Below are positions 12,601-24,865 of a DNA stretch of 64,000 nt, in pieces (the stretch's first letter is position 1; every line of letters begins with the position of its first letter). Made by a program: the position numbers and the translations under genes. Origin of the DNA: Plenodomus lindquistii (Eukaryota; Ascomycota; Dothideomycetes; Pleosporales; Leptosphaeriaceae); assembly GCA_025504975.1 (NCBI GenBank), contig JANUWI010000001.1:4526001-4590000 (forward strand), given 5' to 3'. The notes beneath the pieces were generated by a model that worked only from the letters and a program-made list of their open reading frames with translations, did no database searches and was not told where the DNA came from.

Positions 12601-15266
12601 ATCTGCACATTCTCGCTGCCCATCAAAGTACAACTTGTGCGTGTCAGTAAGCTTTGCGGGTTTCAAATCCCTCATTCGCGGCATTCGTATCTGTAGCTAG
12701 CATTTGGGGTGTATGTATTCATTGCAACGATCATCAGTTCAGATTCGGCGCTAGCGACAAGCGGCCCCCGCACAAGATGATGCCGATCGACTGGTTCACG
12801 CTGGTGTGTCATCTGGTTCATCGGAACCTGGAACTGACTTGTTCGACATCGCCTGACGGAAGCCTTGTTCCATGTCCATGTCGGTTTCGCAACCTGATGA
12901 CTCGTGACAATCGGCATCGGAAGCATCCTCTCTTCTTGTTCTCATTCGCTCCTCTTGCGAAATTGCAAGTGGGCGGTTGCACTGGATGGTGACGATCAAT
13001 TTGTGACAATGATAATTTGTGGAATGGGCAGTGGGGAATTTCGGAAGTCTCGTATTGATGGATGGGGAAGTGGGAGCGAGATGGGTGTGGGAAATGAGGC
13101 TGTTGGTGCGAGTTGGTGATGGGCGGGTCCGAATGGTTTGCCCTGGTTGGGTAAGTTCGACCGTGAGTAGCACGTGATCGGTTTCTGAAGGCGTCAAGTA
13201 TCATGCATGACTTGTTAATCACAACTTGAATCAACGATAATTTGACAGGAGGGCTGCAAGTAGGGTGTCACGATGTTGAGAGCCGGGAGGTTATGTCTTG
13301 GAACCGCTCGGGGTCGTTTACAGTGAACGATTATCGTGAGACCGCCAGGACAGCCACGAGTACTAGATATCGTGTGCTACAGTTTGCTAGAAACATCGTC
13401 ATGACAGCCATACGTACATTCCCACAATCACTCGACTGCGACAAAACCTTACTCTGCGGTTGTACTGCCGTCGAGCCATCAAAGCGAATACCGGAAAATT
13501 GCACCTTGTCTACGACGAATGTACCGTCAACGCACACTGCTCCTACGCACCGCCATCAACAATGCATCGACCAAGATGCCTGATCACCATCACATCAGCA
13601 TGCAAGGCCGAACTCATTCAACTCAACCCGCACACAACTCAAACTCCAAGTCATGCATTTCCAATCTGCGTTCATCTCCGCACCCCAGACAGCACGTCTT
13701 CATCATTACGCGTCATAACGTCTTCGAGTCCCTGTTGTCCTTCATCCACCACTCACACCCTCTTCACACCCCGCCAACCGCCAGGGGAACCGGGCAAACC
13801 TCCCCATCGCGGGCCGACGCATTATCCCCTTCGTAATCGGTCAACGCACTGCAAGGCCCGTTGGACTGGGGCTCAGAGCCACACACTCGGTGTGACGAGA
13901 TTTCTAGAGGATTTTCTGATGTAAGCTGTGATTGTAGATTGTGTGTGTTGTGGTACAAGGGGTGGGGAAGCGGGTAGATGCGAGCGTGTGAACAACGCTG
14001 TGGGACGTGAGTGAGGGTTTGTATGCGTAGTGATGTGGCACCGAGGTCTCTCTGATCTGGTGGACCTGCTGTCATTCATACGAGTCCGAGTATAGTACGT
14101 GTGTTGTAGATAAGCAGTGCAGTAAGTAAGTAAGTACGGTGTCAATACTGAGGTTCCGGTACAAGGGCTCGGGATTTATTTCGTTGCATGAGCAGATACG
14201 AGCATTTGTCCCCTGTCGCGCCTCGCCATACATATCGCTGCTGCACTTCACCTCTTCTAGGTACTTCTGCCCAAGCATCATACCCACAGCTGCAGCAGTC
14301 ACACAGAACTATCGCAGCCTTTCCCGTAAGAAGCAAAACCTGCTTCCGCGGCCTTCGAGAACCCCCATCTTGTACCACACATCTTGTAACACACTCGCTT
14401 GCCCCTCGCTTCTCGTCACCGGTCAGACACAGCCCCGGAAATCGAACATGCAATGCACCTAGTTAAATGGGACACCATAGAACACCCGTGTACAACAGCT
14501 CAAACCCAGGTTTCTCGTACAGATCTTCGGAGAAGACAGAGCGAGTCCCATTTGTAGGTGGCGGTGAGACTGGGCCAAAGTGGCGGTGAAAATGGGGCTC
14601 TTCACCACAGCTACTTTGAACAAGTGTATGTTATGGTGGAGGCTGGGTAGTGCGGACCTCAAGGTTGAGTTGATGTACTTGTGAATGCATAAGACACTGA
14701 AGTATAGGGACATGCAGAGCTAAAGTGGCTTGAGGTTCATGTACCCGCTACCACTGGGCGAACCACAGATGAGGGTTGGACTAGACGAGCTGACTGTTCA
14801 AACATCTGTATTCGAATGTGCTCCACTGTAGTGCTCTGAAGTATCCTCTGATCGTACACCGCCCACTACACTGTATTCCACTCTATTCAACAACACCGGG
14901 TTGTGCATATCGCGGTTAAGGTACCTCCCACCTCACACGAATAGAGTTACGGCCGTCTCCACACCACCATCGTAGGGTGCCTAATGTGATTAGGGTGAAC
15001 ACCAATATGAACATCAAACATCCGCTCAAATAGCTCCACACACACCAGATCCACTGCAGCGCGAACACGATACATGGCGTGCATGTAGAGGCAAGTGTGC
15101 AGAGGGCCTATATCCGCATGCGTGGCGCCCTGGGTACCGCCGAAGGAACAAAGCAAACACACGCATACACACCGCTCCGTCGCCCCCGAGTCTGCAGCGA
15201 GCCGAGCGATCCGCAAAAGTGCGCATCCAATATCCACGATCCACGTCAACGAACCGCGCAAGGTGT
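9663..15266. other. 5.6-kb gene-poor interval
   Basis: I find no supported gene on either strand here. Short frames are frequent but overlap each other in several frames and lack domains. The stretch 13500-13860 is C/T-rich. No tRNA with matching arms, 5S rRNA or terminal inverted repeats were seen. A decayed gene is possible around 11780-12410 on the minus strand, but I could not identify it. Confidence 0.4.
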
Positions 15267-18207
15267 TTACTTGTCGCTGTCTTCCTGGACTGCGGCTTCA
15301 CGTGCCTGGGCGAAGAAGACGCGTGCCGTTCCGTTCCCGACGTTTTTGATACTATATGTATTGCCTGCGAATCAGAAGTGTTAGTACATTGTGATGACCG
15401 CGTTATGACTCGGCCAATCAGCGCGCCGATCAACGTTGAAATGCAGACACGGCGTCAAGGAACACGAGCAAGAACGTGACAGACGCCCCAAAAACGCAGA
15501 GGCGTGTTTGTGACAAATGTCAGGCCCTAATGTGTGTATTTTGGGATTGAGAGGGTAAGAGGACAGAAAGTAATCAAACGCGAGGACGGGGGAGTAAGAG
15601 AACTGATTGGGTAATCATGCCCCAGGCCCGCCGCGCGGTAACCGCAGCAGTAGCCGATGGGGGACGAAAACGCATGAGCGAACGACAGCTTGTGAACCAT
15701 CGGTTAAGCATGTGGATCGCACCGCGTCAGTTGTTCCACGGCAGGCGCGGCATGCAAGCCATTGCATCGGTCGCAACGCCACGGGCCTGCAGGCGACGAA
15801 AAGAGCGAGGTGCTCGCTTGCCCCGGCCCCCAGGCGGTACAACGTTGGCAGATATGCGAGGTGTGCGCAACGCACTGAGGGGATACAACCTATGCAGGTG
15901 CAACAGGCGGTATCCCGACATTGTTGAGAGTGTAAATGGACCGCTGTCGTACAAGAACGACGGATACGTGTGAGGTGCAGATGAAGAACGAGATTTTTCC
16001 ATGAGGGGAAGTGCGAGTGTGAAAGAATGTAGGCAGGACGACAAGTGATGGGGGAGGAGGAAAAGTAACATACCTCGAGGAACTTGCCAGATGCCACCCC
16101 TGTGGACTGTGAACTCGTTGACGTGGACCTTGACCTCCACTGTTCCATATTGCACATTGAATATCATATGCATCATTCGCGAATTCTTCGTACGCTTCAT
16201 CTGGTCTGCGCGAAGCTCAAGCATGCCCCAATTGAAGAAATAGCCCGCTGCGTCCATTTTCGCGTATTTGAAAGACCCATCTGCGACATCGACGGGCTCA
16301 ATGCCCTTCTCAGACCATGCGATGACTGAGTTGTGTTAGTACAAGTAGTGTTGATTGCGTGTGTGACAATGAACTTACTGCCTTCTTCACTGTTTTGTGT
16401 CGTGAGCTCTGTGATCGGGTCAAACTCCTTGTAGTTGCCCACCAAGACACCGCTCTCCTCTTCCCATGGCTCCAGTTCGACCTCCTCTTCCTCGACCGCG
16501 GTCAGGGTCTGCTTCTTGGGCTTCGCACCTGTCCGGTAATTTGACTTTTTCCGCTCAGGCTCAGTGTCTTGATTCTTCACGATGGCCGTCATATTACCAT
16601 CAACATCGTAGTTGATGGTCTCGTTCTTCCAAAAGTCAATGGGTGCGACACGATGCCTACCTGTCCGGCCTACACGAGCCACAGCTTCAGGGTCAAGCTC
16701 GCGGAAGACTGAAAGATGCCGGCCACGACCATATCTTGAGCCTGCAGAAGCCGTGGACATCTGCTCCACGTCCTTTTTGCTAAGTGGATTGCCCCAAGCA
16801 TTCACAAGCTTGCCAGAATCATCGTTCCCTACTGTCGGCTTATCTTTCGCAGGGACTTGTGAGGTTTTGTCTTTCTTCTGCGTCTCTGCCTTCTTCTTTG
16901 GTTCTACATTATTCTTCGCCTTTGGCCCAGGCTTTGCAGGTTTTTTGAATCCGCTGTCTGGCTTTTCCTTTACAGCTGACGCTTTCGAAGCAGTTGCCTG
17001 CACGCTATTCTCCTTCTCAGGGACAGGCTGTACTCGTGGAGGTCGACCCCTGCGCTTCACAACGGGCGGCGGTCCGTCCATTTGCTCAACTGCACCCACA
17101 GAGTCGTCTGCAGGTGCTTCCAATGTGCTTGGCTCAAGCTCAGAAATGTCTGAGACGCGCTGAGACCGCCGTGGATGGGGCGCTGCTGCGGGCATGCCCT
17201 TCTTCCCTTTCTTCTGTGCATCTGAAGCCTGCGCCGCGGTAGCACCCCGCTTTCGTGACGTGGAGGAATCTGCGGCTTGTTCTGCGGGCTCGAGCACATC
17301 ACTCTTCCGCTTTCGACCCCTCTTGCTAGGCTGTTTGGCAGGCTCGGCTGCCTCCTCCACCTCTTCTGTGACTATAAGATCTTCAATCAGATCCTCGGTG
17401 ACTTCTGCTCCAGTTGTCGCATCGTCTCCAACTTGTGCTGCAAAGCTCTCTTCTTCCATAACGTCCATGGCTAGCGAATCCTCGTTCGCCGCGATTTGCT
17501 CTTGTACCATGGTCTCTTCAAGCATCTCGCTTTCCTCGGGAAGCGGTGAGTCTTCATCCTCGGGAATGTCGTACACAGATGAAACGCCGTTACGCTTTCC
17601 ACGGCGCGCGCCAGATCCGCTTAGCGCTGAGCTGTCCTGCAGGCTGGAATTGTCGTGTTCGAAGTCGAGGCGTCGGGCAATGGGATGGGATGTGGCGCGA
17701 ATCGGGCTCGACATGCCGACCGAGCTGCCCCGCGGTGCCATGGATGACTGGCGGCGCGGCGACGAGCCAAGCGCAGTCTTTTTTGGCGACCGCGATCTGG
17801 GTGGAGGGAGATGGGTGCGGGGATTGCGCAAGATCTGGTGAGCGGTAGTAATGTCTGGGACAGAACCTATGGAGAAATCAGCAGCTGCACATGAGTCGCT
17901 GATAGCATCCAAAGCGCGCAAGCAGCCCCTCGATTCGACGTACTGTCCTCGATGTCCATGGACTCTGACGCGGTCACGGTCCCGCTTCGCTTGGGTGGAG
18001 ACTTTTCCGGTGACGAGAAGATGCCAGAGAGCGCCTCGAGGCCATGCTCGTCGTATTTGCCACTTTCTGCGAGCGTTATCCCGGTTTTTCTGCGATTGAA
18101 GTCAATATGGTTGTTGAGCGATGCGACACATGGTTGACATGCCTTCCCTGCACGCCCACATCGTAGAAGTTATTCTCGCGGTTTTCGCGTTTCCGTTGAG
18201 GCGCCAT
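15267..18207 (-). CDS. mif2: CENP-C/Mif2 centromere protein
   Basis: Five exons, 18207-18143, 18089-17944, 17866-16379, 16325-16074 and 15364-15267, give 682 residues. The N-terminus has the Mif2 signature NNFYDVGVQGRKTGITL, then DEHGLEALSGIFSSPEKSP. A long acidic and basic disordered region contains an AT-hook core RRGRPPR (about residue 342). The CENP-C motif RTGRHRVAPIDFWKNE lies near residues 470-486 and binds CENP-A nucleosomes in known homologues. The C-terminal cupin dimerisation domain (about 567-682) starts IIAWSEKGIEPVDVADG and ends GNTYSIKN and ARVFFAQ. The protein links centromeric chromatin to the inner kinetochore. Intron 1 has a GC donor (GGAAG/GCATGT); intron 4 is 709 bp. Exons 1, 2 and 5 are short and were joined by family continuity. 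Confidence 0.93.
15365..16073 (-). other. 709-bp intron of the CENP-C gene
   Basis: The donor GTATGT follows CCTCGAG and the acceptor TTCGCAG precedes GCAATACATATAG. The exons on either side encode a continuous cupin domain (QVPR/GNTYSIKN). It is about ten times the typical intron here. Overlapping short frames occur on both strands, but there is no convincing gene inside. Confidence 0.75.
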
Positions 18208-19157
18208 AGGTTGAGTGCGTGACAGATGGTATACACGCGTGTGTCGGGTCAAATGACGCGTCGGGGTGGTTGCGCGCGAGTGTTCAATGGTGATGTCGTT
18301 TGTTGTTTTGGTTCGCGCGGACGTAAACTAAACGAGACAATGCCGCACTCTGGCTTGGCACCACAATCCCACCTCCACAGCTCAGCCTGGCCAGCACACT
18401 CATTCCATGTGACTTCACGCAACGGATGTCTCAAGAACCCATCAGGAGGCGGAATGCCTAAGCTATGCCTATCAACGTCATTCATCTTGCATCGTTGCAT
18501 GTGACCGATTCCAGTCCTCCAGCCCTGAGTACATGAATGGCACGCCTGCGATACCGCCGTCCAAAAACTAGTTTAGCGCTGGTCATCACGGTGCGTAGCA
18601 AGAGAATGGCGCAATATAAGGTGAGGAGTCCACCTAGTGGTGGGAACTTTTCAGGCTTCCATTGTTCTTGATCACTGCTCCGTCCTTAGCCATCACAACT
18701 AAAAGACTGAGCAGCCGCCAAAATAGGAACCTCCGTGTCCTACAGTCGCAGTCTCCGTGCAGACTAATCGCTACTCCCATTCATTGCTCGCCTAGAGGTT
18801 TCCGCTCTCCTCTTCACCCACATTGTATCTTACCAAATGCAAAAATCTCCCTGGCTCAAGACCTATTCCGCTAACCAACTCTCTTGACAGTTTCAGCCAA
18901 CTTCGGAAAAAGTACCAAGTCCAATCATGCCCGGCCGATGATATGCTTTTCGTGTAAGCGTCGAAAAAACGGCAGCCAGCCGCTGAATGAGAAAATGTAC
19001 AAGAAAAGAAATCGTAATCGTGTCCATGGGTCGTTAAATCGTGGCGCAATTTCTAACAATCGAACATGCCGCCATCGCAGACGTTTCAAGGAAGGCGATC
19101 CGTTGCATTGAAACTCGTTCCAGATCAAAGACACCGACGGGATCCGGACACAAGGCT
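18208..19157. other. Upstream region of CENP-C / 3' region of the zinc-knuckle gene
   Basis: About 950 bp without a supported gene. It should contain the CENP-C promoter and the 3' UTR of the downstream-oriented zinc-knuckle gene. I saw no repeat. Confidence 0.5.
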
Positions 19158-20075
19158 CTAGTTGGGGCAGGCGCTCTGGACGTGGCCGGGCTGTTTGCAG
19201 CGGTAGCAAACACGCTCAGACGAAGTCTCCTGGGGGCAGTCGCGCGACAAGTGGCCGACCTCTCCGCCTGGTAAAAGTTAGTGTCAAACAAGGCACAATG
19301 ATGGTAGTTGGGGCTGCTTACAGTTGTAGCACTTTTGACCCTGGGTGCAGTCACGGCTCATGTGTCCGAAGCCACCGCACGAGTAGCAGGTGGTCTGACG
19401 GGCACCGCCATAGCCGCCCTGGCCGCCACCATATCCTCCGCGGCCGCCGAATCCACCCTGCTGCTGGCCGTAGCCGCCGCCCTGGGAGCAGTTGCGGGCG
19501 ATGTGACCCTGCTGGCCGCACTTGTAGCACTCTTGGCCACCAGAGCCTCCGCCGCGGCCACCCATCTGGGCACCGCCGTCCTTGGTGCACTCGCGAGAGA
19601 TGTGACCGGTACCACCGCAGCGGTAGCAGGTCTTCTCAGCCTGGGGAGAGGTGCACTCGCGGCTGACGTGGCCCTTCTCGCCGCAGTTGTAGCAAGTTGG
19701 GGTTCCCTTGGTGGGGCACTCAGCAGCACGGTGAGAGTTGTCGCCGCCTATGGTAATGTAAGCCAGATTTCAAGGAACAACGTGCGCAGAGCCCGGCATG
19801 TGGTAGGCAGTACGGGGGACCGGGATGCCGTCATAAAGACCAAGCACATTCAAGAGTAGTTCTCTCTGTGTGACTATGCGATCAAAGAAACAGACGCTTC
19901 GCTGACGCGTAGTTGAGGTTCGAGTGTAGTCTATAATCGCCGAGCTTCGGACAATTGCAGCGCGGGGCTGTGGGACTTCGAATCTCGGTTTGGGCTCATC
20001 GTGCAGAGAGGCCGGTCACTCACAGTTGTAGCAGCCACGGCCACCGGCAGCAGGAGCAGGAGCTTGGTAATCCAT
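19158..20075 (-). CDS. gis2: Gis2/CNBP-like protein with seven CCHC zinc knuckles
   Basis: Exons 20075-20024, 19747-19322 and 19267-19158 give 195 residues. Seven CX2CX4HX4C zinc knuckles are visible in order: CYNCGDNSHRAAEC (split by intron 1), CYNCGEKGHVSREC, CYRCGGTGHISREC, CYKCGQQGHIARNC, CYSCGGFGHMSRDC, CYNCGEVGHLSRDC (split by intron 2) and CYRCKQPGHVQSAC. A Gly/Arg/Gln-rich linker between knuckles four and five resembles an RGG region. Yeast Gis2 and animal CNBP, with the same seven-knuckle layout, bind single-stranded nucleic acid, mainly mRNA, and promote translation. Intron 1 is 276 bp. Long frames on the opposite strand here are mirror images of the repeats. Confidence 0.93.
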
Positions 20076-21489
20076 TGTTGAGAAGTTGTTGAAAAGACCT
20101 TGTGGTTTGTCAGATTGTGTCCTACCGCCAGACGGCTTGTCAAAGAGCACCTACCGTAAAATGTCGTTTAGAGAGTGATTTTTGGAGAAGGAAACTGTCG
20201 TCGAGTAGTCGAAGAGTATATCCAACACTAATTGATCTTTCGGAGGCTGTGAGTCTGGAATGTGGGAGGAACGAGGGGCATGCAGAATGAAAACTGTGTG
20301 CTGCGCTTGCGCTAAACCGCCGAGCTAAGCCAACCCTAGCTAGCCCCACCGTTGCGATTACCTGACGCGGGGGTTGCGAGGTCAGGTTGACTGGAATGAA
20401 GGTGGCCAGGTGAGGGCAACGCTGGCAAAGTGATTGTCTGAAAGACCTAGCCGTTTTCTCTTACTCTTTGGATTTGGACCTTTTTGTGGTTTGGCGCAGT
20501 TTGTAGGCGGCGGCAGAGCCATGACTGTCACGACGTCATTGAGCAAATCGCCTCGCTTGAGCAACGGCCTCCTGCAGATCTCGAGCTACGATCCGTCTAG
20601 CCCAACCAAGTACGAGCGTGCAACCCGCAACGCGCACGTGGCCGATGCGACCGAAAGATCGGTCATGGACGATGATGGAGCTGTACCGTTTGCCATAGCA
20701 ACTTCATAAGGTCTAGCTGAAACTAAACAGGGCGTGACCACTGGCCGGGCGTCCGAACACTGGGAGGAGGAGGAGCTATTGAGACATCTATGCACGAGTA
20801 TCCACCGAAGCCTGCTCCTTTCGCTCCACAGACGGTTGCAGTCTGCTCGCTTGTCTGCACATGTAGACTACGACTTTACCCAGGCATTGCAGTGCAGAGC
20901 TGAGCCATGAGAACGTCCTGAGCACGGGAGGAACGACCGCACAGGGCGATCTATTCAGCAGAGCTCCGTCAGTGTGAGTTGTCAAGGATGCATTCGGTAA
21001 CAGAGTGAGTGCTGTTGTGCAATACCACAGTTGCGTGTATGCTAATTAGGTGGTCGTGGTAGTGGTCAGACAGACCAGCCCTGTCTTATGCTTTTTTCGC
21101 CAAGTGCTTCTTCGAATTAGCCATAGTCTAGGTAAACGAAAGGAAGTGTACGAATAGAGAGCTGTGGGCCAACACCAGTGTTACTGGTTACATTTGCTTT
21201 AATGAAGGAGAGCTGTACACGCATTGGCCACATTCACAGACTTGTGCAACATAAGAACAGGAGCATGCAAAGTCATCTCAATCTCACTAATCTGTATATC
21301 CTTTGCGATTTGCACGCGAAACTGGCGCGACGACGTTTAATTCATGGGCTGAAAAGAAGCTAGCGCCACCACGACGTCATCATTTTCACTTTAGGGCAGC
21401 CTATAATGCAGCGGTATCTGAAAGCATTCACTGAACGCTTTCACTGACTCCACATGAACTGAATCAACATCTTTAAAACCGCGAAAGGA
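20076..21489. other. Divergent promoter region
   Basis: Lies between the starts of the zinc-knuckle gene (-) and the DHH gene (+). No supported gene or RNA gene is seen. It is long enough for two promoters plus 5' UTRs. Confidence 0.5.
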
Positions 21490-23033
21490 ATGTTACACAG
21501 CGTACACCAGATAGTCAGGACGTTGTGTGTACCACGTCAGCCCTCTTTGCACCAATTCGCACCTCGTGCACCCGCACCAGCCTCAGGCTTGAATGCCAGT
21601 TTCCACATGGCCTCGATGATGATGAGTCCAATGAAACGAAAGGCCGAGAAAGCAATAAGTCCTCCCGCAAAAGCAAAGAAAGCAAGGGTAGCGGTGCCAC
21701 AATACCACTTGACGCCATCAAGACATGATGAGTCAGGTGAAATCATGTGGCCTGCTAGAAAAGAGCAAATTCAACGTGCAAGAGCGATTATTCGAGAATG
21801 GTATGGGATGATCAATGGGAATGTAGCACGTGGATCTCGACTTTGCTGACGAATTTTAGCGCTGACTCATGCAAGCCAACTGTTATATTGCCCGATAAAG
21901 ATGCAGATGGCTTATCTTCTGGCTCAATACTGTTCCATACGTTGACTACACTTGGTTTACCATCCGATCTAATCACTGTATATTTCCCACCGAAGGGTGC
22001 CAATGTGCACGATGAGACCACCAAAGAGGCTATTACCGCGAAATCTCCTGCATACGTCTTCGTACTAGATCAAGGAAGTAGGAAGACTGGCCCTATTATT
22101 GACTCACCACATCAGTGTCTCATCATCGATCATCACTTTGCGGAACAGGGTGGTTTTCCTGAAGGCGCCGAGTTTGTCACGGCACATGATTGTCCGCCCG
22201 TCGCAACGAGTGCGCTACTGACATACAACATTTGTCTGCCCTTACATCCGGATCTGAACGAAAGGATATCATGGCTTGCAGCACTGGGTACACATGGTGA
22301 TCTAGGAACTACGATCAAATGGGAGCCACCATTTCCAGATATGACTGCGACGTTCAAGCAACATCCAAAGAAGGCCGTTAACGATGCAGTCGCTCTTGTG
22401 AATGCTCCGAGACGATCAGCAGCATATAATGTCCACGATGCATGGGACGCTGTCATAAATGCAACCGGGCCAAAGTACATTGCCGAGAACGAGAAGTTAC
22501 ACGAAGCGTCGGCGGAGGTTCGTCGCGAAACCGAACGATGCACGCACACAGCACCCAAGTTCTCCGCCGATGCTACTATTGCCGTCCTGACCGTATCTTC
22601 AGCGGCACAAATTCATCCTGTTATTGCGACTCGCTGGGCAGGCCACCTCAAATCAAACAAACTCGAGATAGTTATGTGTGCGAATGAGGGCTATTTGCCA
22701 GATAAGGTCAACTTCTCCTGTCGTGTGGCGAAGGTCGCTAGAGGAAGACAAGGTGACGAGAAGGTCGACATCATCAGAACGCTGGAGCGTATTGCGGCAG
22801 AAGACATGGACCTGAGAACAAGGCTCGGGGAGAGTTTTGCGCGAGGCCACAAGGAAGCAAGTGGAGGTATCGTGGGTAAACAAGAATGGGAGGACCTCAA
22901 AAACTTAATGGGCCTTGACGACAGTGCAACAAAGAAAAAGAAGCTAGAGGCTATTGCCAAGAAGGAAAAGCCTCCACAAAAGAACACATTGGCCAATTAC
23001 TTTGGTAAGACTGCGAAGGCTCAGAGTGGGTGA
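21490..23033 (+). CDS. RecJ-like DHH/DHHA1 phosphoesterase
   Basis: Exons 21490-21800 and 21860-23033 (59-bp intron, GTATGG...TTTTAG) give 494 residues. The DHH motifs are complete: DKDADGLSSG (Asp116, 118, 120), VLDQGSR (Asp174), IIDHHF (194-196) and GTHGDLG (Asp251). These are the metal ligands of RecJ-type 5'-3' single-strand nucleases and related phosphoesterases. A DHHA1-like end carries FSCRV and GHKEASGG. The first 39 residues have no acidic residue and several Arg, like a mitochondrial presequence. The next Met (40) starts MASMMMSPMKRKAEKA, followed by a second basic patch KAKKAR, resembling a bipartite nuclear signal. The C-terminus holds KNTLANYF, a PIP-box-like motif. The fold call is firm; substrate, dual targeting and PCNA binding are inference. 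Confidence 0.85.
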
Positions 23034-23947
23034 GCTGCAGGTCATGGCAAGCCGCACTCTAAACTCGTCAATTCGATGACGATCGATTGTTGTCAATCCA
23101 CCCAGGCATTTCTTCAAGACTACCCGGGCACCAGAGAATTTCGTATGGACCTGCTGGAAACACATCCTATGGTTGGGCTCTAGTGTCACCGCCTTGTTTC
23201 AGACTGCCTAGGATTCACGCATTGTTTCGATCGGTTATATGACTAGGATGCCGGTTGATTGCCACTACGGTCACAATCAGATTCACTGTAACAGGACTGC
23301 ATTGCAAACATTGATCGCCCACGAAAAATCAGTTCTATTCAGACTGATCGTTGCAATAGCTGCGACACTTTGCTGCGCGTGTCAAAGAGCTTCGCATGTG
23401 TGACACTTTGACGTTGGCTCACACAGTCCACCGCCACAGTGATCGGTTCGAATGACCATTGGCAATATGTCCGCTTCATCTACAAGGGCATCAATGCATT
23501 CGAAACCACCAGCTCATGTGACACCCGACCCGGATCAGATATGCCGTTCCGGATACGGCAAATCTGTGGCACGCCCATGCATGCCTGAAATCTCCCCGCG
23601 AATCATACGGTTGCACGCAAATGGACTGCACAAAAAATCAGTGGCCACGCGCTACACCGATCTTGCCAAGAAGGCTTGACACAAGCTTCGCAATCTACAT
23701 AAGTGAAATGGCCCACTCGTCACACACTCGACGTGAAAAACATGATTGGAAATGGTCGTTAGATAGCAATCTCAAGATATGGCGGCCCGGCACCACGAAG
23801 TCACTGTTAGATTGACAGCCACCATGGGTAGTCAGCTCGATTTCCACATAAATACCACAAAGTACCGTCGTCAACTATAGCATCACGCAGAAGATTCGCT
23901 TTCTTGCTCTATCTATTATCACAGATCATCGATCAACGGCCGCAATC
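23034..23947. other. Upstream region of the LPMO gene
   Basis: About 0.9 kb with no supported gene. An A/T-rich TATA-like CATAAATA lies near 23848-23857, about 95 bp before the LPMO start codon. Nothing else is clear. Confidence 0.45.
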
Positions 23948-24692
23948 ATGAAGACTGGTCTCGTCCTCCTCGCTGTCGCTGCATCTGTCTCCGCTCACTC
24001 CACATGGCAAGATTTATGGGTCGGAAGTGAAGACAAGGCGACCACTTGCACAAGAACAGTTGCGAACAACAACCCAATTTCAAGTCTCACGAGCGCAGAC
24101 ATGTTCTGTGGTATAGGACCTGCAAAATCCAGCGGTGTATGCGAAGTTGCTGGTAAGTTTCGGCAGCCCTGAACATTGACTACCTTATAACACTAACAAA
24201 TGGTTAGCCGGATCCGCACTTACGGTCGAGATGCACGCCCAGCCTGGCGACCGCAAGTGCACCCAGCCCGCCATCGGTGGTAACCACTACGGTCCAGTCC
24301 TCATTTACATGGCCAAGGTAGCGGACGCAAAGACAGCCACCTCGGGCTCCTTCTTCAAGGTCGCAGAAGACGGCTACACTGGCACGACCGCCTCATGGGG
24401 TACCGAGATCCTCAATGCCAACTGCGGAAAGCGAGCTTTTACTGTTCCAAAGAACATTGTTGCTGGAGACTATCTGGTGCGCGCCGAGGCTATTGCGCTG
24501 CATGCTGGTGCCGGCAACCCCCAGCCATACGTTTCTTGCTTCCAGGTCAAGGTTACAGGGGGTGGTTCGGCGACGCCTGCTGGTGTCAGCTTCCCTGGTG
24601 CTTACAAGCTCAGCGATCCGTTGTTCACCAAGGCGATATATGATTCCAGCTTCAAGTATACTAGCCCAGGACCTGCCGTATACAGCGGTTGA
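23948..24692 (+). CDS. Secreted AA9 lytic polysaccharide monooxygenase
   Basis: Exons 23948-24152 and 24208-24692 (55-bp intron) give 229 residues. A signal peptide (about 1-16, MKTGLVLLAVAASVSA) ends just before His17 in HSTWQDLWV. After cleavage this His becomes the N-terminal copper ligand of the histidine brace. The second ligand lies in NHYGPVLIYM, and the axial-site pattern is seen as ALHAG plus QPYVSC with its Tyr. The enzyme oxidatively cuts crystalline cellulose or related beta-glucans outside the cell, aiding plant biomass breakdown. No CBM1 or linker follows; the protein ends after the catalytic domain in a short extension. Expression is probably carbon-source controlled, but I saw no diagnostic site. 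Confidence 0.93.
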
Positions 24693-24865
24693 GCGTGGCA
24701 CTCTGTTGTTTGTACGATTGACCTTGGACAACGAGATATTATGAACACTTTGCTTCAATGTAGATATTCACATTCATTCAATCATCATTATATTTATATA
24801 CAGTCGAATCCGTCTTGGGTATTGAGTCTATTCTGACTGATCACTGACACGCACCACTGTCCTAC

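Noticed and set aside
15607..15973. Overlapping frames inside the 709-bp CENP-C intron
   Set aside because: They overlap in several frames and show no domain or favoured codon pattern.
16612..17848. Plus-strand frames of 183 and 215 codons within CENP-C
   Set aside because: They lie wholly opposite the confirmed CENP-C exon 3 and are low-complexity Ser/Phe reading of its antisense.
19298..19859. Long plus-strand frames opposite the zinc-knuckle gene
   Set aside because: They are mirror translations of the Gly/Cys-rich repeats; the minus strand has seven perfect zinc knuckles and clean introns.
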